A stretch of 25,621 nucleotides of DNA from Treponema sp. (GCA_031266095.1 JAISBR010000196.1:1-25621); one strand, 5' to 3'. Counted from the first letter of the stretch, positions 16,038 through 24,774 are shown. The notes: generated by a model not told the origin, from the sequence alone. Program-made: numbers and translations.

Positions 16038-16901
16038 ATGACAAACATGCGGTTTTTTTCATATAAACGGTTCCCCTGGCCCCGGATCATCATCGGCTTG
16101 TTTCTCCTTATCATGCTGGCCTTTACTGTAGTTCCCCTGGTGTTTATGTTTACCGCCTCGTTAATGCAGAAAAACCAGATCCTCCGTATGCCCTACAGCT
16201 GGATTCCTCGGCCTTTTTACCTTCACAATTTTTTGCAGGCGCTACGGGGCAACGACGGTTCCTGGATATTCCCCCGGAATATGTTGAATTCCCTGATAGT
16301 GTCTTCCGCCGTTTCCCTGACCACGGTAATCTTGGCCTCCCTCACCGGTTATGGCCTGGCAAAATTTCGTTTCAAGGGACGCAATTTTGTTTTTATGATG
16401 ATCATGGCCACCATGATGATTCCCTTTGAGGCGATCATGATCCCCCTCTATATGGTCGCGAGAGGACTTCATATCCAGAACAGTTATGTAGGGCTGATCC
16501 TGCCCTTCCTGGTCAGCGCCTTCGGGGTATTCCAGATGCGGCAGTACCTGATCACCTTCCCCGCGGAATACCTGGACGCCGCCCGTGTTGACGGCATGGG
16601 GGAATCGGGGATCTTCTGGAAGATCGTGTTCCCCAATTGTACCCCGGTGATCGCCACCCTGGCGATCCTCTCATTCCGGGGCCAGTGGGACAATCTCCTT
16701 TGGCCCCTGCTGGTGGTCCAAAGTGAAAAAATGAAAACCATCCCCCTTTATATCTCAAAGTTTTCCGAGGAAAAGATGACCGACGAGGGGGCCATGATGG
16801 CGGTGGCGGCCATTGCCAGCATCCCTATGTTTATCTTGTTTTTCTCCCTTTCCAAATATTTTATCGGCGGCTCGGCAGTGTATGATTCGCGGAAAGGCTA
16901 A
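16038..16901 (+). CDS. Sugar ABC transporter permease, MalG/UgpE type
   Basis: From ATG 16038 (AGAGGATG ribosome site) the protein has 287 residues; an in-frame earlier GTG would overlap the previous gene and lacks a site. Six hydrophobic segments are visible and the EAA loop reads YLDAARVDGMGESGIFWKI before VFPNCTP. It pairs with the preceding permease to form the membrane channel. It is the last gene of this three-gene operon and converges on ruvA. Confidence 0.93.
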   Translation: MTNMRFFSYKRFPWPRIIIGLFLLIMLAFTVVPLVFMFTASLMQKNQILRMPYSWIPRPFYLHNFLQALRGNDGSWIFPRNMLNSLIVSSAVSLTTVILASLTGYGLAKFRFKGRNFVFMMIMATMMIPFEAIMIPLYMVARGLHIQNSYVGLILPFLVSAFGVFQMRQYLITFPAEYLDAARVDGMGESGIFWKIVFPNCTPVIATLAILSFRGQWDNLLWPLLVVQSEKMKTIPLYISKFSEEKMTDEGAMMAVAAIASIPMFILFFSLSKYFIGGSAVYDSRKG

Positions 16902-16916
16902 GCTCTTTTTGATATG

Positions 16917-16942
16917 TGCGGCGTTGTGTTTATAACGCCGCA
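16917..16942. terminator. Hairpin between convergent permease and ruvA genes
   Basis: TGCGGCGTT (16917-16925) and AACGCCGCA (16934-16942) form a perfect 9-bp stem with an 8-nt loop. It sits 15 bp after the permease stop and 8 bp before the ruvA stop. No T-run follows on either strand, so efficiency is doubtful, but its placement suits a bidirectional terminator. Confidence 0.45.
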
Positions 16943-16950
16943 GCCAGGCG

Positions 16951-17538
16951 TTACGAGCCGCTTAGATACACGATAGCTTCCGTGAAAAGCTGTTTCTCCC
17001 TTTCCGCCGGGACAAGGCCGGGAGAAAGATTAGCCTCGGCCATGGTGAGAGCCTCCGCGGCGGCCCGCTTGTCATAACCCATTTCGGCTAACGCCTCGAT
17101 CAGATCATTGTAGGGTGACGCAGGCGTTGAGACCGCTGAGGCGTGGACCAGTTTGCCTTTGAGGGAGAGGAGCATCTTCTGGGCGGTCTTCTTTCCCAGG
17201 CCGGGCACCGCCTCAAGTCGGGCAAGATCCCCGCTTTCCAGTGCCCGCTCAAGCTCTTCCTGCCCAATGCCGCCCATAATTTTCAGCGCCCCTCTGGGCC
17301 CTATTCCCTCAACCTTGAGCAGCTCCAAAAAGGTATTCCGCCTGACCTCATCGGAAAACCCGAAGAGCCGCATCTGATCTTCCCGGTGGTAGAGCCAGGT
17401 AAAAACACGGCATTCTCCGCCGTTGAGCCCCGCAATATCGTTTACGGGCATCGCGATTTCCCATTCGATCCCGCCGGTTAAAAGGTACAAAGCCTCGCCG
17501 GTTTTTCCGCTGACCGTTCCCCTAAGACTGTTGAACAT
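16951..17538 (-). CDS. ruvA: Holliday junction branch-migration protein RuvA
   Basis: RuvA binds four-way DNA junctions and recruits the RuvB motor. The 195-residue protein has the N-terminal OB-fold (MFNSLRGTVSGKTG to about 65), two helix-hairpin-helix motifs, LLKVEGIGPRGALKIM and LEAVPGLGKKTAQKML, and a C-terminal three-helix domain (NDLIEALAEMGYDKRAAAEAL) that contacts RuvB. Length is normal. ruvB and ruvC are not adjacent in this window, and the gene stands alone between two sugar-uptake operons. ATG 17538 has no strong ribosome site. Confidence 0.96.
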   Translation of the reverse strand: MFNSLRGTVSGKTGEALYLLTGGIEWEIAMPVNDIAGLNGGECRVFTWLYHREDQMRLFGFSDEVRRNTFLELLKVEGIGPRGALKIMGGIGQEELERALESGDLARLEAVPGLGKKTAQKMLLSLKGKLVHASAVSTPASPYNDLIEALAEMGYDKRAAAEALTMAEANLSPGLVPAEREKQLFTEAIVYLSGS

Positions 17539-17674
17539 ATGATAACTATAGCATATTACATCAAATATAAAAAGGGCTTACTACGCATAACGGCTGTCGA
17601 AAACCATGAGAAACACACATGCTGTGATCTTTATGAATAGACGCCTGAACGATAATGCGGGTAACGCTTTCGCC

Positions 17675-19156
17675 TTACCGCCGGCCATAAACCTCAGCAA
17701 GGCGGCGAATACGCTCAGCCAGCGCGGGACTTGCCGCGCCATCCAGCATACGCCAGAGCCAGTTGTCGCCGCCCAAGGTTGAGGGAGTATTCATTCGGGC
17801 GCGGTTATCCAGGCCAAGGTAATCCTGCATGGGGATAACGGCGGTATCGGCAACACTGGCAAGGGCGCAGCGGATAAAAGCCCAGTTACCCTCACGGCTG
17901 GTTTTTATGCCGAAAAAATCCAGCGCCATCCGCACATCCTCAGGGCGGGCTGATTTGAACCAGCCCAGGGAAGTGGGGTTGTCGTGGGTGCCGGTATAGA
18001 CCACGCAGTTACACCCGTAGGTGTAAGGCATGTAGTCGCTGGCTTCCCGTGAATCAAAGGCAAATTGTAAAACTTTCATTCCCGGATAACCCGACGCCTT
18101 GAGCATTGCCTTTACATTAGGGGTAAGATAACCCAGATCCTCGGCGATAATGGCCGCGTCGGGCAGTTCCCGGTTTACCGCGTCGATAAAGGCGAGGCCG
18201 GGGCCTTTCACCCATTCGCCGCCCCTGGCGTCATGCGCAGAAGCGTCAATCGCGTAAAAACTCTCAAAACCGCGGAAATGATCGATACGAACCACGTCGT
18301 AAAGCTCCAGGCTCAACCGGAGCCGGGAAAGCCACCAGGTAAAGCCGGTCTGGGCCATCAGCTCCCAGTGATACAGGGGATTGCCCCAGAGCTGCCCGCC
18401 GGCGGAGAAGGGATCAGGCGGGCAGCCGGCCACCCTAATCGGCCTTTTGTTTTCGTCTAACTGAAAGTATTCGCTGTTTGCCCAGGTATCGGCGCTGTCA
18501 ATGGCAACATAGATCGGCATGTCACCGATTATAAAGATACCCAAACCTCGGGCATATTCCTTAATTGCCATCCATTGGGTATAGGCCATGTATTGCACGA
18601 AAGAATGGTACTGAATGTCAATGGCGAGACGCCGCCGTTCGGCAGTTAACACGGCATTGTTACGAAAGCGGAGGCGTTCATTCCAGAGAAGCCAGGAACG
18701 CCCCTTGTTTTTTTTCTTGAGGGCCATAAAAAGACAGTAATCTTCAAGCCAGAATGTGTTATGCGAATAGAATTCATTGAAGGCAGCGTCCGGCTTGAAG
18801 CGCTCACAGGCTTTGCGGAGCAGCGGCTCTCTGCGGCGGTACAGTGCCGCATAATCAGTCTTGTCCGCCCTTCTTCCCCAGCGAACCGTACTCACCTCTT
18901 CCCTGGTGAGCAGCCCCTTTTCAATCAGTATGTCAATGTCAATGTAGTAGGGCGAGAGGGCGAAGGCGGAAAAACTCTGGTAGGGACTGTCCCCCCAGCC
19001 GGTAGGCCCCAACGGCAGAATCTGCCAATATTTCTGACCCGCCGCCTTAAGAAAGCGCAGCCACTCCCTTGCCGCCTCTCCAAAAGCGCCAATCCCATAC
19101 GGCGAAGGCAAACTACTTACCGGCAGCAGTATTCCGGCCGCCCGTTCCTGCATCAT
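17675..19156 (-). CDS. malQ: 4-alpha-glucanotransferase (amylomaltase, GH77)
   Basis: The enzyme transfers alpha-1,4-glucan segments between malto-oligosaccharides, releasing glucose, in the cytoplasm. The 493-residue protein starts RAAGILLPVSSLPSPYGIG and GDSPYQSFSAFALSPYYID, typical of GH77. The catalytic triad is visible: nucleophile D292 in VRIDHFRGF, acid/base E339 in IIAEDLG, and D392 in GTHDNPTS, close to the numbering of the Thermus enzyme. ATG 19156 is followed by a second ATG; GGAG and GGGG lie upstream. It begins 26 nt after the stop of the permease gene, making it the last gene of the second sugar operon and suggesting that the transporter imports malto-oligosaccharides. Confidence 0.97.
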   Translation of the reverse strand: MMQERAAGILLPVSSLPSPYGIGAFGEAAREWLRFLKAAGQKYWQILPLGPTGWGDSPYQSFSAFALSPYYIDIDILIEKGLLTREEVSTVRWGRRADKTDYAALYRRREPLLRKACERFKPDAAFNEFYSHNTFWLEDYCLFMALKKKNKGRSWLLWNERLRFRNNAVLTAERRRLAIDIQYHSFVQYMAYTQWMAIKEYARGLGIFIIGDMPIYVAIDSADTWANSEYFQLDENKRPIRVAGCPPDPFSAGGQLWGNPLYHWELMAQTGFTWWLSRLRLSLELYDVVRIDHFRGFESFYAIDASAHDARGGEWVKGPGLAFIDAVNRELPDAAIIAEDLGYLTPNVKAMLKASGYPGMKVLQFAFDSREASDYMPYTYGCNCVVYTGTHDNPTSLGWFKSARPEDVRMALDFFGIKTSREGNWAFIRCALASVADTAVIPMQDYLGLDNRARMNTPSTLGGDNWLWRMLDGAASPALAERIRRLAEVYGRR

Positions 19157-19182
19157 CCCCTTTTTTCTCCGTTCCTTGCCGC

Positions 19183-20031
19183 CTATCCCTTCACCGATCC
19201 TGCGGTAACTCCTTCAATAATATAGCGCTGACACGAGAAATAGAACACGATGATTGGAATAACTGCCATGATGATCATCGCCATCATATACCCCCAGTCA
19301 ATGGAACCATAGCCGCCCCGGAGGTACTGCACCGCGACCGGAATGGTTCGGTATTCGGAACCGATGACAAGATTGGGCAGCAGGAAGTCATTCCATATCC
19401 ACATGGAGTTGAGAATCGCTACGGTAATAACGATGGGCATAAGCATAGGGAAAATCACCGCGAAAAAAGCCGTAATCGGCGTACAGCCGTCGATCACCGC
19501 CGCCTCTTCCACCGCCAGCGGTACTGATTTGACAAAGCCCGAGAACAGGAACACCGACTGGGCGGAGCCGAAACCGAGATAGATCAACAAAATGCCCACC
19601 GGATTATCCAGATGCAGAAAGTTGGCCACCTTGGTCAGCGGGAACATCACCATCTGGAAGGGTACAATCATGGCAAACACGAAGATATAGTAGAGCCCCT
19701 TACAGAAGGCCAGATTGCTGCGGGTGATGTACCACGCGGTCATGGCGGAGAACAGCACGATTGCCGCCACCGAGAATACGGTGATAAACAGCGACCAGCC
19801 GAAGGCATAGAAAAAACCGGTAGCCGCCAGACCGCTGGTGTAATTAGCAAAGCCCGTAAAAGATTCGGCGTTGGGAAAGGCAAAAGGATCATTGAGAATA
19901 TAGAGCTTTCCCTTGAATGAGTTAAGAAATACCAGTAAAATCGGCGCCACAAAAAGCAGGGCTATAACCGAAAGACAGACCATGGTAATAATATTACCAA
20001 TACTGTATGTGCGGGCATTAATATCTTTCAA
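19183..20031 (-). CDS. Sugar ABC transporter permease, MalG/LacG type
   Basis: The 282-residue membrane protein has about six hydrophobic segments and an EAA loop VEEAAVIDGCTPITAFFAV before IFPMLMP. Its start overlaps the stop of the upstream permease gene by 4 bp, indicating translational coupling, and malQ follows 26 nt downstream. It differs clearly in sequence from the permeases of the first sugar operon, so this is a separate importer. Confidence 0.93.
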   Translation of the reverse strand: MKDINARTYSIGNIITMVCLSVIALLFVAPILLVFLNSFKGKLYILNDPFAFPNAESFTGFANYTSGLAATGFFYAFGWSLFITVFSVAAIVLFSAMTAWYITRSNLAFCKGLYYIFVFAMIVPFQMVMFPLTKVANFLHLDNPVGILLIYLGFGSAQSVFLFSGFVKSVPLAVEEAAVIDGCTPITAFFAVIFPMLMPIVITVAILNSMWIWNDFLLPNLVIGSEYRTIPVAVQYLRGGYGSIDWGYMMAMIIMAVIPIIVFYFSCQRYIIEGVTAGSVKG

Positions 20032-20870
20032 TTGGTCACCTCCCTGCGCCGGGTAATGGAAAGCTGCACCAGCGATATAATCACTACGAGGATGAAGAAC
20101 ATCATTGCCTTGGCCTGTCCTACCCCTTCCCAGCCGGCGCGGCTGTAGAAGGTATTGTAAATGTCCAGGGCGATCATAGCGGTCCGCTTGCCTGGTCCAC
20201 CTGCGGTGAGTGCCAGGTTCTGATCAAACATCTTGAAGGAATTGGTGATGGTCATAAACAGGGTGATGGTGATTGAAGGCATCACCAGAGGCACAATAAT
20301 TTTACGTAACACCATCAACGGTCCCGCCCCGTCTATTTTCGCGGCCTCAAGCACATCATTGGAGATGTTCTGGATTCCCGCGATAAAAATGATCATCATG
20401 TAACCGATGAACTGCCAGTTGGTCAGGATGATAAGGCCCCAGAAGCCGTATTTGGGGTCCACGGTAATGGTAACGCCGAAAAGGCTCAAAAAGCCATTGA
20501 TGATAAACTGCCAGATATACCCCAGCACAATGCCGCCGATGAGGTTCGGCATAAAGATCATGGTGCGGAATATATTGGTTCCCCTGTAGCCCCTGGTTAA
20601 CAGCAAGGCCAGGAAAAACGCCGCCGCGTTGATAATGATCACCGACACTACGGTAAAGAGAGCGGAAAAACCCAGAGCGTTGAGAAAATCAGAATTGGAA
20701 AAGGCGCGGGCATAGTTGCTGAAACCCACCCATTGCACATCTGTCATAGTGGTAAAACGGGACAAGGAAAGTAGAACCCCCGCGATAAAGGGAATAATGA
20801 ACGCTATTATAAAAGCTATTAGGGTTGGTCCCACAAAAAACAGAAAATATTTTTTTAGTGATTTTTCCAC
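20028..20870 (-). CDS. Sugar ABC transporter permease, MalF/LacF type
   Basis: The 280-residue membrane protein begins MEKSLKKYFLFFVGPTLIAF, typical of this permease class, and has the EAA loop VLEAAKIDGAGPLMVLRKI before IVPLVMP. GGAGCTGTACGTG precedes the ATG, giving GGAG about 8 nt upstream. It is separated from the binding-protein gene by 174 bp of palindromic sequence, unlike the tight junctions elsewhere in this operon. Confidence 0.93.
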   Translation of the reverse strand: MEKSLKKYFLFFVGPTLIAFIIAFIIPFIAGVLLSLSRFTTMTDVQWVGFSNYARAFSNSDFLNALGFSALFTVVSVIIINAAAFFLALLLTRGYRGTNIFRTMIFMPNLIGGIVLGYIWQFIINGFLSLFGVTITVDPKYGFWGLIILTNWQFIGYMMIIFIAGIQNISNDVLEAAKIDGAGPLMVLRKIIVPLVMPSITITLFMTITNSFKMFDQNLALTAGGPGKRTAMIALDIYNTFYSRAGWEGVGQAKAMMFFILVVIISLVQLSITRRREVTN

Positions 20871-21044
20871 GTACAGCTCCTTTTAATTTAATATCAGCAG
20901 TAACCGCAGATTAAACGGATCCGGCGGATTAATAAGGAAAACCAAAGCGTCTGCCTGTCCTGTCCGTAATCCGTGTAATCTGCGGTTAAATAGAGTCGTT
21001 CGGAAACTTCAGTTTCTGAACAACTTCCGCTGAAAGCGGTCCTC
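20871..21044 (-). repeat. Stacked inverted repeats inside the second sugar operon
   Basis: TAACCGCAGATTAAACGGAT (20901-20920) and ATCCGTGTAATCTGCGGTTA (20969-20988) match as inverted repeats at 19 of 20 positions, with a 48-nt loop. Between them and the binding-protein stop are GTTCGGAAACT-TC-AGTTTCTGAAC (about 21000) and CCGCT-GAA-AGCGG (21027-21039). In the mRNA the three hairpins would lie directly behind the lipoprotein gene. The AATCTGCGGTTA arm resembles a short repeat seen in many bacterial genomes (recalled). Confidence 0.8.
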
Positions 21045-22358
21045 TTACTGTATCGCCGCCTTCTCTGAATCCCAGGTATCAACAAAAGTTTTCGCGACAT
21101 GCTCCCAGTTGTTGTTACCGATGGCATAGTCGTACATGGCCGCGCCAAGCTCGTTCTTGAATTCCTGGCTGGGGAAGGTGGGGAAATTCCATGATACCGA
21201 GGTGATCGCCGGGTTATCCAGGTAGTAGAACATCTCCCTTACCAGCGGATTGTCGGGCCGTTCATCGGGACCGAAAGTGCTGAAAGGCGCCACGAGTCCC
21301 AGTTTTTCCATGGCGTTCTTTTTGCCCGAGGGGCTGTTGAAAAGCCATTCCAGCAATTTGATCGAAGCCTCCTGGCTGGCTGCGGGCGCCCTGGCATTCA
21401 CGCAGATAAAGTTCTCGGTACCGGTACAAAGCCCCTGGCTTTCTTCGCCGGCCACACCCGTATATATGGGCAGGAACCTAATGTCTTCTTCTTTTACCAC
21501 GTTTCCCGTTTCCCCCGAGATCTGGGTCCAGGCCCAGTTGCCGTTCTGCACCATCACTACCTTGCCCAGGGCGAACTCGGCCATGGAATCTCCCACGGTC
21601 TTCGCACCAATGAGCTTCCGCTCGGTGACGGAATTGTTGATGTAGAGATCGAAAATGTTCTTGAAATTCGGCCCATAGGTGAGATCGATTTTTGCCAAAT
21701 CCCCCACGCCCTTCTGTTTGTACTCGTAATAGATGGGCAGGTTGGCCAGATGAGTCTGCCAGCGCCAGTCCTCGCCGGGGCTGAAGCTGGTGGAGCCGAA
21801 GACTCCGTCGATCCCCAGTTCCGTCTTGTGGGCGCCCATGTCCTCAACCACCGCTTTTAACGCGGCAAAGTTTTTGATATCCCTCGCGTCGCTGATATTT
21901 CTCACTGCGCGGTTTGACAGAGCGAAGTACTTGCGGAAAATAGCATCGTTGTAGAGGATCCCATAGGTCTCTACAGCGTAGGGGATGGCATAGATCCCTC
22001 CGCCTTCGGTAATGGCCATACTCTTATCCAGAAGCCAGCTGTATACCGCGGTGTCTTTCAGATCCGCGCAGTAGCTCTTCCAGGTGAGGAAACCGACCGG
22101 GCCGTTGATGTTAAACAGTGTGGGCGGTTCTGATTTTGAAAGCTCCGAGCGCAGGGTCTGTTCATAAGAGCCGCTGGCGGCGGTCACTACCTTCATCGGG
22201 ATGCCCGTTTCCTGGGTAAACTGGGCCGCCACTTCCTTCCACTGAGCGTCGATCTCGGCCTTGAAGTTGAGCAGATATACCCCCGGTGTACTGCTTTTTG
22301 GGCCACAGCCGACAAGCAGCACCGCGATCACAAGCGTCGCCAATAGGATTCTTTTCAT
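21045..22358 (-). CDS. Sugar ABC transporter substrate-binding lipoprotein, second system
   Basis: From ATG 22358, with GGAGG about 7 nt upstream, the protein has 437 residues; a longer in-frame start lacks a ribosome site and would spoil the signal peptide. The signal peptide MKRILLATLVIAVLLVGC ends in lipobox LVGC with C18. The mature part has the family 1 layout (DAQWKEVAAQFTQETGIPMKVV, then TPGVYLLNF upstream of it, FGSTSFSPGEDWRWQTHLANLP in the middle). With malQ at the operon end, malto-oligosaccharides are the likely cargo. The gene is first in the operon and is followed by stable hairpins, which would favour a higher level of the binding protein than of the permeases. Confidence 0.92.
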   Translation of the reverse strand: MKRILLATLVIAVLLVGCGPKSSTPGVYLLNFKAEIDAQWKEVAAQFTQETGIPMKVVTAASGSYEQTLRSELSKSEPPTLFNINGPVGFLTWKSYCADLKDTAVYSWLLDKSMAITEGGGIYAIPYAVETYGILYNDAIFRKYFALSNRAVRNISDARDIKNFAALKAVVEDMGAHKTELGIDGVFGSTSFSPGEDWRWQTHLANLPIYYEYKQKGVGDLAKIDLTYGPNFKNIFDLYINNSVTERKLIGAKTVGDSMAEFALGKVVMVQNGNWAWTQISGETGNVVKEEDIRFLPIYTGVAGEESQGLCTGTENFICVNARAPAASQEASIKLLEWLFNSPSGKKNAMEKLGLVAPFSTFGPDERPDNPLVREMFYYLDNPAITSVSWNFPTFPSQEFKNELGAAMYDYAIGNNNWEHVAKTFVDTWDSEKAAIQ

Positions 22359-22478
22359 GATTTTCCTCCAAAATAGTTGATTCTCTACTCTCAATATAGT
22401 GACTTCTAAAAACTCCGGTTTTTGGAAGCCTTTTTAGCCTGTAGAGAAAGCGGACAACAGTCCGCCATGTTTCTGTAA

Positions 22479-22497
22479 TTCTTTATACGATAAAGAA
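22479..22497. promoter_or_regulatory. Perfect 8-bp palindrome, possible operator of the second sugar operon
   Basis: TTCTTTAT (22479-22486), spacer ACG, ATAAAGAA (22490-22497), about 120 bp upstream of the lipoprotein start. Size and symmetry suit a dimeric repressor, but no regulator gene lies in the window. Confidence 0.4.
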
Positions 22498-22640
22498 CAA
22501 GCAATTTTCTCCGAGGCGTCTCTGTAACCCGGCCGGGATTTTTGAAACACCAGCTTATTATTGAAATCATAATACTTTTATGTGAAAGAGTCCAATAATT
22601 CTCCATGGTATTTCCAATGAAACAAAAAATTATCACAGAA

Positions 22641-22717
22641 AAATTAAAAAAATCAGATGAGATATGTTAAGCGTTCAGGCGCGGGGCACGACGGACATCA
22701 GAGATCCGCCTGACGCT
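22641..22717 (-). terminator. Possible terminator of the serine hydrolase gene
   Basis: CGCCTGACGCT (22707-22717) pairs with AGCGTTCAGGCG (22670-22681) with one bulged base, 20 bp after the hydrolase stop. Reading on along the minus strand, T-rich stretches come about 16 nt after the stem, further than in a classic intrinsic terminator. Confidence 0.35.
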
Positions 22718-22736
22718 GGGGCGGATCGCCGGCCGT

Positions 22737-23600
22737 TTACAAAAGAGGCAAAATTTCATCCCATACCGCGTAGAGAATGGGGTAATGCCTGGGTTCATTC
22801 GAATTGATCGCCACCACCGCATCCTGGCGGGGCAGCGTAATGACGAACTGGCCGTCTTTACCGTCGGCCCGAAACGCGCCGTGGCGGCAGGGCCAGAAAC
22901 CGTAGCCGTAGCCTAGATTATAGTCCGGACGATTGGAAGCGGAGCTTACCTGGGGCCGGCTCGCACTGTCGATCCACCGTGGTGAGACAAGTTGTTTATC
23001 CCGCCAGTAACCCCTTTGCAGGAGGAGACGGCCGAACAGGGCAAGGCTTGCGGTTGTGAGGGAAAGGCCCGTAGCCCCGATCGTATGGCCGTCGGCGCTT
23101 TCGGCCCATTCGGGGTCGGGGATACCCAGGGGTCGGAACAGGGCTCCAAGCAGAAAATCCCGTACGGTCATCCCCATAGCGTGGGTGAACATGGCCGAGG
23201 CGAGAAAGGTGGAGCCGTTGTCGTACACAAAACGCTCTCCGGGCTCAAACGTGAGATCTTGCGCCAGAGCCTCGACCACGGTAGCGGGGCGGGAAAATTC
23301 CGCGTGGCCCCTGGTCATGGTGAGCAGATGTTCCAGGGTGAGGGAGGCAAGACGCGGAGAGGGCTTGTCCGCCGCACCGGGAAAGGCGTCCAGTACCCGG
23401 TCCGTAAGAGAGAGTTTTCCCCGCTCCACCGCCATGCCGATAGCGATGGAAGTGAAGCTCTTACTCACCGAATGACAGTTCCGAAGGGTATCAGGTATCC
23501 AGCGATAATCGGCGACTGTTTCACCATGCCGCGAAACCATCACTCCTTCACAGTGCAGGTTCTGTTTTTCAATCGCCCGGACAAACGCTGTAATGTCCAT
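22737..23600 (-). CDS. Serine hydrolase of the beta-lactamase/esterase (class C, PBP-like) family
   Basis: The 287-residue protein has the active-site motif SVSK (S44, K47) in CHSVSKSFTSIAIG, the second motif YDN (126-128) in RFVYDNGS, and DGKDGQFVITL (246-256) where the third motif KTG/HxG is expected. The fold segments LTLEHLLTMTRGH and FEPGERFVYDNGS are typical. Members act as esterases, D-aminopeptidases or modified PBPs; real beta-lactamase activity is not implied. No signal peptide is visible, so it is probably cytoplasmic. GGAG lies about 8 nt before ATG 23600. It is divergent from the epimerase gene, with a 112-bp shared promoter region. Confidence 0.9.
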   Translation of the reverse strand: MDITAFVRAIEKQNLHCEGVMVSRHGETVADYRWIPDTLRNCHSVSKSFTSIAIGMAVERGKLSLTDRVLDAFPGAADKPSPRLASLTLEHLLTMTRGHAEFSRPATVVEALAQDLTFEPGERFVYDNGSTFLASAMFTHAMGMTVRDFLLGALFRPLGIPDPEWAESADGHTIGATGLSLTTASLALFGRLLLQRGYWRDKQLVSPRWIDSASRPQVSSASNRPDYNLGYGYGFWPCRHGAFRADGKDGQFVITLPRQDAVVAINSNEPRHYPILYAVWDEILPLL

Positions 23601-23663
23601 ACTACTACTCCAAATGTGATTTTCCGCGCGGGCTGGTATCCTGACGGGGTTTTCAAAGACACT

Positions 23664-23691
23664 TTAACAATACACCAAAAACACATAAAAT
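23664..23691 (+). promoter_or_regulatory. Putative promoter of the epimerase gene
   Basis: TTAACA (23664-23669) and TAAAAT (23686-23691) are 16 bp apart, ending 21 bp before the epimerase ATG, which has GGAGG in between. The match is moderate. Confidence 0.4.
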
Positions 23692-23712
23692 AGCATCTGG
23701 AGGATCATCACT

Positions 23713-24774
23713 ATGAACGTGTTATTCATCGGTGGTACGGGGACTATCAGCGCCGCCATCTCAAAGCGGGCGCTGGAGTTGGGGTGGAACCTGTTTCTGC
23801 TCAACAGAGGAAGCCGGAACAGTGAGTTTGGCCCGGGCGGGACAGGCAAACTTATCGAAATCGTCTGCGATATCAGGACTGAGGACGAGGCGGTGGTCGC
23901 CGGGAAAATAAAAGCTGCGCTGGCGCGGCATGGGGCGAAAAGTTTCGATGTGGTGGCCGATTTTATAGCCTTTTCCCCTGACCATGTGGAAAAGGATTAC
24001 CGGCTCTTCAGGGAACTCTGCGGTCAGTACATCTTTATCAGTTCCGCCTCAGCTTATCAGAAGCCCTCCGCGTCGTACCTCATCACCGAGAGTACCCCGC
24101 TTGCGAATCCCCTTTGGAAGTATTCACAGGACAAGATCTCCTGCGAAGATTTTCTGATGGAAAAATACCGCGAAAACGGTTTCCCCATAACCATAGTCCG
24201 TCCCAGTCATACCTACGATGAGCGGAAAGTCCCCCTCGGGGTTCATGGCAATAACGGAAGCTGGCAGGTACTCAAGCGGATGCTCGACGGCAAGCCGGTG
24301 ATCATCCAGGGTGACGGTACAAGCCTGTGGACCATGACCCATACCAGTGATTTCGCGCGGGCTTTCACCTGCCTTATGGGCAACATCCACGCCGCCGGCC
24401 AGGCGGTACAGATCACCTCCGACGAAACCCTCTGCTGGAACCAGATTTACCAGGCAATCGCCGGAGCCTTAAATGTGCCCCTCAAGGCTGTGCATATTTC
24501 CAGCGACTTCCTTGCGGACTGTGGCCCCTACGATTTCCGGGGCAGTCTTACCGGGGATAAGGCGGTTTCGGCGGTCTTTGACAATACCAAGCTGAAGCGT
24601 CTGGCGCCGGGCTGGTGCGCCCGTATCCGTTTTGATCAGGGGATACGGGAAACCGCCGCCTATATGCTTGCCCACAAGGAATGTCAACTGGAAGATCCCG
24701 AATTCGACGCATGGTGCGACAAGGTCATCACCGCGCGGGAACGGGCCTTGCGGGAACTATGGGGAGGGGCTTAA
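23713..24774 (+). CDS. NAD(P)-dependent epimerase/dehydratase family protein (extended SDR)
   Basis: The 353-residue protein opens with MNVLFIGGTGTIS, a Rossmann dinucleotide loop (GGTGxxS; the third Gly of the usual pattern is Ser). FISSASAYQK supplies the Ser region, and Y137/K141 in KYSQDK form the YxxxK catalytic pair. IVRPSHTYDERKVP and a middle segment with GDGTSLWTMTHTSDFARAF are typical of nucleotide-sugar or sugar epimerases. The C-terminal end is less conserved. The exact substrate is unknown. GGAGG lies about 9 nt before ATG 23713. The divergent neighbour is a serine hydrolase; no functional link is apparent. Confidence 0.9.
   Translation: MNVLFIGGTGTISAAISKRALELGWNLFLLNRGSRNSEFGPGGTGKLIEIVCDIRTEDEAVVAGKIKAALARHGAKSFDVVADFIAFSPDHVEKDYRLFRELCGQYIFISSASAYQKPSASYLITESTPLANPLWKYSQDKISCEDFLMEKYRENGFPITIVRPSHTYDERKVPLGVHGNNGSWQVLKRMLDGKPVIIQGDGTSLWTMTHTSDFARAFTCLMGNIHAAGQAVQITSDETLCWNQIYQAIAGALNVPLKAVHISSDFLADCGPYDFRGSLTGDKAVSAVFDNTKLKRLAPGWCARIRFDQGIRETAAYMLAHKECQLEDPEFDAWCDKVITARERALRELWGGA

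Larger units (their letters stand above)
22359..22736. other. Intergenic region with palindromes upstream of the second sugar operon
   Basis: No credible gene is present in this 378-bp AT-rich stretch. It carries an imperfect palindrome at 22403-22428, GCGGAC-AACA-GTCCGC at 22450-22465, an operator-like TTCTTTAT-ACG-ATAAAGAA at 22479-22497, and an imperfect stem at 22670-22717. The promoter of the sugar operon should be here, but no clear -35/-10 pair was recognised. Confidence 0.7.

Noticed and set aside
20894..21148. 84-codon minus-strand frame between the second lipoprotein gene and its permease
   Set aside because: It overlaps the lipoprotein end out of frame, and its tail translates the intergenic inverted repeat.
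22406..22636. 76-codon minus-strand frame upstream of the second sugar operon
   Set aside because: Low-quality composition, no ribosome site and overlap with palindromes; no recognised domain.
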